Part shown: positions 60,735-64,000 of the stretch, one piece after another
How positions within the stretch are numbered: position 1 is the first letter of the stretch
Layout: each line of letters opens with the position of its first letter
Assembly (NCBI GenBank): GCA_038881895.1
Contig: JAVZOV010000005.1
Coordinates: 62,001-126,000, forward strand
DNA length: 64,000 nt
Origin: Thermoprotei archaeon
GTDB lineage: Archaea > Thermoproteota > Thermoprotei > Gearchaeales > WAQG01
Direction: 5' to 3'
Position numbers and translations under genes: made by a program
The notes under the pieces: generated by a model
What the model was told of the DNA's origin: nothing
Seen by the model: only the letters and a program-made list of their open reading frames with translations
Databases searched by the model: none

Positions 60735-61450
60735 CTTTTTCTTAAGATAAAAATTGATACGCCTCCGAGTGCCTTAAAGTAATGGTTTACATTATTAAAA
60801 AATTGCTTTAACAGATGTAACATTTTATCTTTAGTAGGGTATCGTAAATATGTGAACAACAATTTTGAATAATGCTTCACATAATTAACATCAATAAGTG
60901 CTACAACTAACACTGGGATAATAGTCCAATATATTGCAAATACAATCTTTAGTAAGGGAAAGCTTGGTTTACCCATGTCCAATATTACAAAGTATCCATT
61001 ATTCTTTAGCACTCTGCTAACTTCTTTTACAGCCATCTTCATGTTTATAGCATCTCTAAGTGAAAATCCACACATTGCTAAATCTATTGAACAATCTTTG
61101 AACGGTAGATACTCAAATACACCTATTACAAATTGTATATCTGGTCTCCTTTTAAACCGCATCTTTGAAAGTTTCATCATAGATCTCGATGCGTCAAATT
61201 CAATAATTAGATCGTGCAATCTGGTGCTGATTTCAAGTAATGCACTAGTCATGAGTCCAGTACCAGAACCTGCATCTAATACAATCTCTGTACTAGGTCT
61301 GATAATATTTTTCAATGATTCTTTTCTGTACATTGCATCTGTTCCCAATGACATAAGTCGACTGGTTTTATCATAAATATTCGGTATAGCATTAAGTGAT
61401 GATTCTACCATAAACCACTTATCTTTTAATCCATGACATTCTTCATTCAT
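60731..61450 (-). CDS. UbiE/MenG-type methyltransferase
   Basis: A 239-aa class I methyltransferase. The N-terminal YDKTSRLMSLGTDAMYRKES matches quinone-ring methyltransferases. Motif I is VLDAGSGTGLMTSALL near 59. CGFSLRDAINMKMAVKEVSRVLKNNGYFVILDMGKP near 125 holds the FGLRN-like and LKPGG-like motifs. The ending FFNNVNHYFKALGGVSIFIL recalls the MenG tail. Together with complex I and the reductase opposite, a role in menaquinone synthesis is likely but not proven. Stops overlap by 4 bp with the reductase. Confidence 0.8.
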   Translation of the reverse strand: MNEECHGLKDKWFMVESSLNAIPNIYDKTSRLMSLGTDAMYRKESLKNIIRPSTEIVLDAGSGTGLMTSALLEISTRLHDLIIEFDASRSMMKLSKMRFKRRPDIQFVIGVFEYLPFKDCSIDLAMCGFSLRDAINMKMAVKEVSRVLKNNGYFVILDMGKPSFPLLKIVFAIYWTIIPVLVVALIDVNYVKHYSKLLFTYLRYPTKDKMLHLLKQFFNNVNHYFKALGGVSIFILRKS

Positions 61451-61619
61451 ATTTCTCAAACTCTCTGTCTAAAATATCGTTAGCTTAGCAATCATTTATA
61501 TACTTGTTTCTTTAGTGGAAAGAATATCACGATAAAGTAGTTCTCATTACTTGTTCTTATCATTCCTATGCTTTTTTTCATCCGCATGAATAACTTTGAG
61601 TGGCCTTTGTCTAAATCTT

Positions 61620-61641
61620 TTCTCTAACAATATATAGAGAA
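61620..61641. repeat. Short inverted repeat in the methyltransferase/MurL-like gap
   Basis: TTCTCTA and TAGAGAA flank 8 bases. It could be a terminator hairpin for the minus-strand MurL-like operon. The rest of 61451-61709 is AT-rich without a gene. Confidence 0.3.
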
Positions 61642-61709
61642 ATTCGATAATAGGATAGAACTTTAATTCTTGGATGAGCTGTTAAGCTTAAGAATGCTCA
61701 ATAATTATT

Positions 61710-63200
61710 TTAGTAAATAAGGAAAGTTTGAGGTTGTTGTTTAAGCAAATCTTTCCATGTGTGACCTTTTATTGCATCTTCTAATGTTATTGGTATCCAT
61801 TCTCCGTTTCTTAAGTAAACGATACCTTTTGTATAATTAAGCATTATTTTGTAGAGAGTTTCTCTAAATTCTGGTGGTGTGTTGTTGAATTTGCTGTTTT
61901 TGTCATCAAAGTGTAACATTTCGACGTGTTCGTGTTTGAGTCCTCCTGTGAGGTTATAGTTTTTACTGGCTAGATAAATAGAATGTTCTTTTTCATCTTT
62001 GTCGAGTTTTAACCCGGTTTTTATTATGTTTTGTAGGTTCTTAATATGTTCAGGTTTATACCTGATTGTTGTTGCGTCTATGTTGTTTGCAAGCAGGAAT
62101 AGCATGATCCCGCCACATTTTGAGCATCGTCCACATGGAATAATTGTGTTGTTTTCGATGTGGACCATATGGCAGGATGTCTGAAGTTTAAAGAATTCTG
62201 GATAGCGGTCATGTAATACTCTTTCTACTAATAATCCTGTTAAGGGTCTTACTGCTGACCATTGTCTTATACCTAAGCCTTTTTGATTTAGCCACTCTGT
62301 CATGTAATCATCAAAATCTTGACTTTGATCATATATTCCGTAGTAGTGTCTTATTCCATTGAATTCATAGCTAACGTTGTTAGGATCATCGTATTCATTA
62401 CCCATATTGATGTTACCTATCTTGTATTTATATACTAATGGCATGTAAAGAAATATGTAGTATCCAAATACAAAGAGTCTTATTGGGTATATGTCTGAGA
62501 ATTTTTTATAGAATCCTGGCACTAAAATCTTCATGTTACGCTCAATAAACAAGTATAGGCGATCAATGTTTGTCCATACTTTCATTGTTTCTGGAATGTT
62601 ATCTTTAAACCATCTATACGCTGTCAGCGCTGTGAACCAGTGACGCCCAGACTCATTTACAAAGAATGGATAAACTTTGCATCCGATTTCTTTAAGTAAA
62701 CAGTACGTGAGCAAGCTTTCTTTACCACCAGATGATAGCACTCCACATTTTTTATAATCTGGGGAAAAGTCTAATTTTTCGTCATCAATTATATCTTTTA
62801 CACTTATTATAGCCCTTGGTCTGGCATTAGAGTCGTTTATTTCGTCTTCTTTAGGGATGTATTCTTCTTTAATGAATCCAGTTCGTCTAACAATTCTGTT
62901 AACAAATATGTCACGTGAGATTATGTTAGTAATATCATTGATTAGTTTTAGATCGAGCTTTGTTAATGAAAACTTTATATCAATTTCATCGGTAAACAAT
63001 GCATAATTTATAATGGGTGATATAGTAGCTAATTTTGCAAATTCTTCTGTGATAGGAGTAATTATTGGTTCTTGATAATACTGCATAAGGAAGTACTCTT
63101 TTCTTATACCATTAACACTTAGTTCTATCTTAGTGCGTATTCTTTTATTTTTAATTTCAGGTTCATAAATTGTGATCTTGTCAAAACATTTTAAATCCAT
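61710..63200 (-). CDS. PP-loop ATPase resembling MurL
   Basis: A 496-aa protein. The centre has a PP-loop GVLSSGGKESLLTYCLLKEIG near 160-180 (SGGKES is the pyrophosphate loop of adenylating enzymes). Residues about 340-375 contain LQTSCHMVH and CGRCSKCGGIMLFLLANN, a cysteine cluster. This layout recalls MurL, the ATP-dependent epimerase that converts L-Glu to D-Glu at the end of a peptide, and related PP-loop proteins. The start overlaps the DUF1611 gene end by 1 bp (TAATG), so the two are coupled. It is a cytosolic enzyme by sequence. The MurL assignment is by motif and shape only. Confidence 0.6.
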   Translation of the reverse strand: MDLKCFDKITIYEPEIKNKRIRTKIELSVNGIRKEYFLMQYYQEPIITPITEEFAKLATISPIINYALFTDEIDIKFSLTKLDLKLINDITNIISRDIFVNRIVRRTGFIKEEYIPKEDEINDSNARPRAIISVKDIIDDEKLDFSPDYKKCGVLSSGGKESLLTYCLLKEIGCKVYPFFVNESGRHWFTALTAYRWFKDNIPETMKVWTNIDRLYLFIERNMKILVPGFYKKFSDIYPIRLFVFGYYIFLYMPLVYKYKIGNINMGNEYDDPNNVSYEFNGIRHYYGIYDQSQDFDDYMTEWLNQKGLGIRQWSAVRPLTGLLVERVLHDRYPEFFKLQTSCHMVHIENNTIIPCGRCSKCGGIMLFLLANNIDATTIRYKPEHIKNLQNIIKTGLKLDKDEKEHSIYLASKNYNLTGGLKHEHVEMLHFDDKNSKFNNTPPEFRETLYKIMLNYTKGIVYLRNGEWIPITLEDAIKGHTWKDLLKQQPQTFLIY

Positions 63201-64000
63201 TATTGCGTCACGCTCAGGTATTTTTTCAGAATTACATCAACTATCTTGTCCACTCCATCCCATAAGGGATCACACACAATAACATTATACTTTCGTTCAT
63301 ATTCCTTTTTAATATAATCTACCTCCTCCCTTTTCATATTTTCATGATTAATTGTTATGGCTTCAACATTTCTTTCTGTTAAAATGTTTATCGCTCTAAT
63401 ATAACGATCTATTGGTGGGATTTCAAAACCTGGAAACCCATCAAAAAACTTTCTTTTTGGAGCATGTTGTAATACTATGAGCTCTGGCTTTGCTGCTGCA
63501 AGAATTTCAAAACTGCCCGGAAATGCAGGATGAAGTATTGAACCTTGACCGCTTATTACTATTACATCTGGGTTTTCGTTCTTATAAGCTCGCCATATTA
63601 CATCCTCAATAGCTCCAGCTACGAAATCATTGATTAATGCATCAATAACTACAGTGTATTTAAATCCTTGCATCCATGAAGTTTGCCCAGTTCCTATAAA
63701 AATTGACTTAACACCCCTTTTTAGCAATTCATTATTTATCATTATTGCAGTAGTTCTCTTTCCCACAACAGAATCTGTGCCAAGAACAACAACCTTTAAA
63801 GCTTTAACCTCTTTAATCACACCTCTGAATGGTATCTTCATGTCCCTAAAGATTTTTCGCACATCGATTATTTCTGCATTATTATTATGCGCTATTTTTA
63901 CTAGTTCTGGATCATCGCTAAGGAATTCATGCAAACCTGATATGATGTTTATACCAAATTCTAATGCTTTTCTTACAACTTCCCTATAACCCTTTGGTAG
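63200..64000 (-). CDS. DUF1611 (DgcN-like) protein, 5' partial
   Basis: The frame is open past the right edge: LPKGYREVVRKALEFGINII continues into SGLHEFLSDDPEL, the usual DUF1611 N-terminal domain. A P-loop VVLGTDSVVGKRTTAIMI marks the C-terminal domain, followed by FIGTGQTSWMQGF and VISGQGSILHPAFPG. DgcN, a DUF1611 member, acetylates D-glutamate and usually works with DgcA, an epimerase that makes N-acetyl-L-glutamate. Here the partner downstream is the MurL-like gene; whether a DgcA lies beyond the edge cannot be seen. Function inferred from family. Confidence 0.8.
   Translation of the reverse strand, partial: LPKGYREVVRKALEFGINIISGLHEFLSDDPELVKIAHNNNAEIIDVRKIFRDMKIPFRGVIKEVKALKVVVLGTDSVVGKRTTAIMINNELLKRGVKSIFIGTGQTSWMQGFKYTVVIDALINDFVAGAIEDVIWRAYKNENPDVIVISGQGSILHPAFPGSFEILAAAKPELIVLQHAPKRKFFDGFPGFEIPPIDRYIRAINILTERNVEAITINHENMKREEVDYIKKEYERKYNVIVCDPLWDGVDKIVDVILKKYLSVTQ

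Noticed and set aside
1-64000. A CRISPR array
   Set aside because: No regularly spaced direct repeats were seen; the repeated mini-elements are far apart and in two orientations.

Overview
The window is a dense, AT-rich archaeal chromosome segment. Archaeal/eukaryotic-type information genes mark the domain: Nop10, aIF2 alpha, S27e, L44e, L10e, GINS, the two-subunit PriS/PriL primase, PCNA, TFS, RpoL, Csl4, Nob1, TFB, an archaeal family B polymerase and the AglB oligosaccharyltransferase. An 11-subunit complex I without NuoEFG, a geranylgeranyl reductase and a menaquinone-type methyltransferase suggest a respiring or quinone-using archaeon, probably of the TACK assemblage. I cannot fix the lineage from the sequence alone. 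AUA and AGA codons dominate, and many starts are GTG or TTG.

Layout. 1-5.4 kb: end of a TatC with an added zinc ribbon, a class II (B12) ribonucleotide reductase, and two tandem paralogous membrane zinc-ribbon proteins. 5.4-9.8 kb: a possible structured RNA, biotin ligase, then NSUN-type methyltransferase, Nob1 and NAD kinase on the minus strand, and an Lrp regulator. 10.2-14.5 kb: an array of four CBS-domain genes followed by a Mut7-C protein and a thymidine kinase-like protein that lacks the usual catalytic glutamate. 14.5-23.1 kb: RqcH/NEMF, nicotinate phosphoribosyltransferase, MarC, tRNA-Arg(GCG), GcvH, an AcoX-like NAD kinase homologue and AglB. 23.1-31.3 kb: a long minus-strand information supercluster (methyltransferase, Csl4, RpoL, degenerate DUF99, TFS, PCNA, PriL, PriS, GINS, L44e, S27e, aIF2 alpha, Nop10). 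31.5-40.7 kb: a SPOUT methyltransferase, a debranching-enzyme-like glycoside hydrolase, a C5 DNA methyltransferase, TrpRS, L10e and a PolB whose proofreading motifs look destroyed. 41-44.1 kb: sufC, sufS and sufU with a divergent HTH regulator sharing a 30-bp perfect palindrome as bidirectional promoter/operator. 44.2-49.2 kb: an AN1-M50 membrane protease, tRNA-Pro(TGG), small conserved proteins, NadM, TFB and a surface protein. 49.2-59.4 kb: nuoABCDHIJKMLN on the minus strand. 59.5-64 kb: geranylgeranyl reductase, UbiE-like methyltransferase, then a MurL-like PP-loop protein with a DUF1611 (DgcN-like) protein cut by the window edge.

The most unusual structure is a scattered family of four short (about 200-255 bp) TnpB-less IS200/IS605-type remnants, at about 6.3, 9.9, 28.6 and 40.8 kb. 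Each keeps a left-end hairpin followed by GATGAA and a right end derived from a tnpB 3' end. Three of the four right ends finish in a clear hairpin plus TAGYTCAC, and the fourth is decayed. No tnpA or intact tnpB lies in the window. They look like non-autonomous elements that keep the transposon ends and the part of TnpB overlapping the guide RNA. Other leads are the suf palindrome/regulator pair, the apparently exonuclease-dead PolB, the altered thymidine kinase and the MurL-like/DUF1611 pair.
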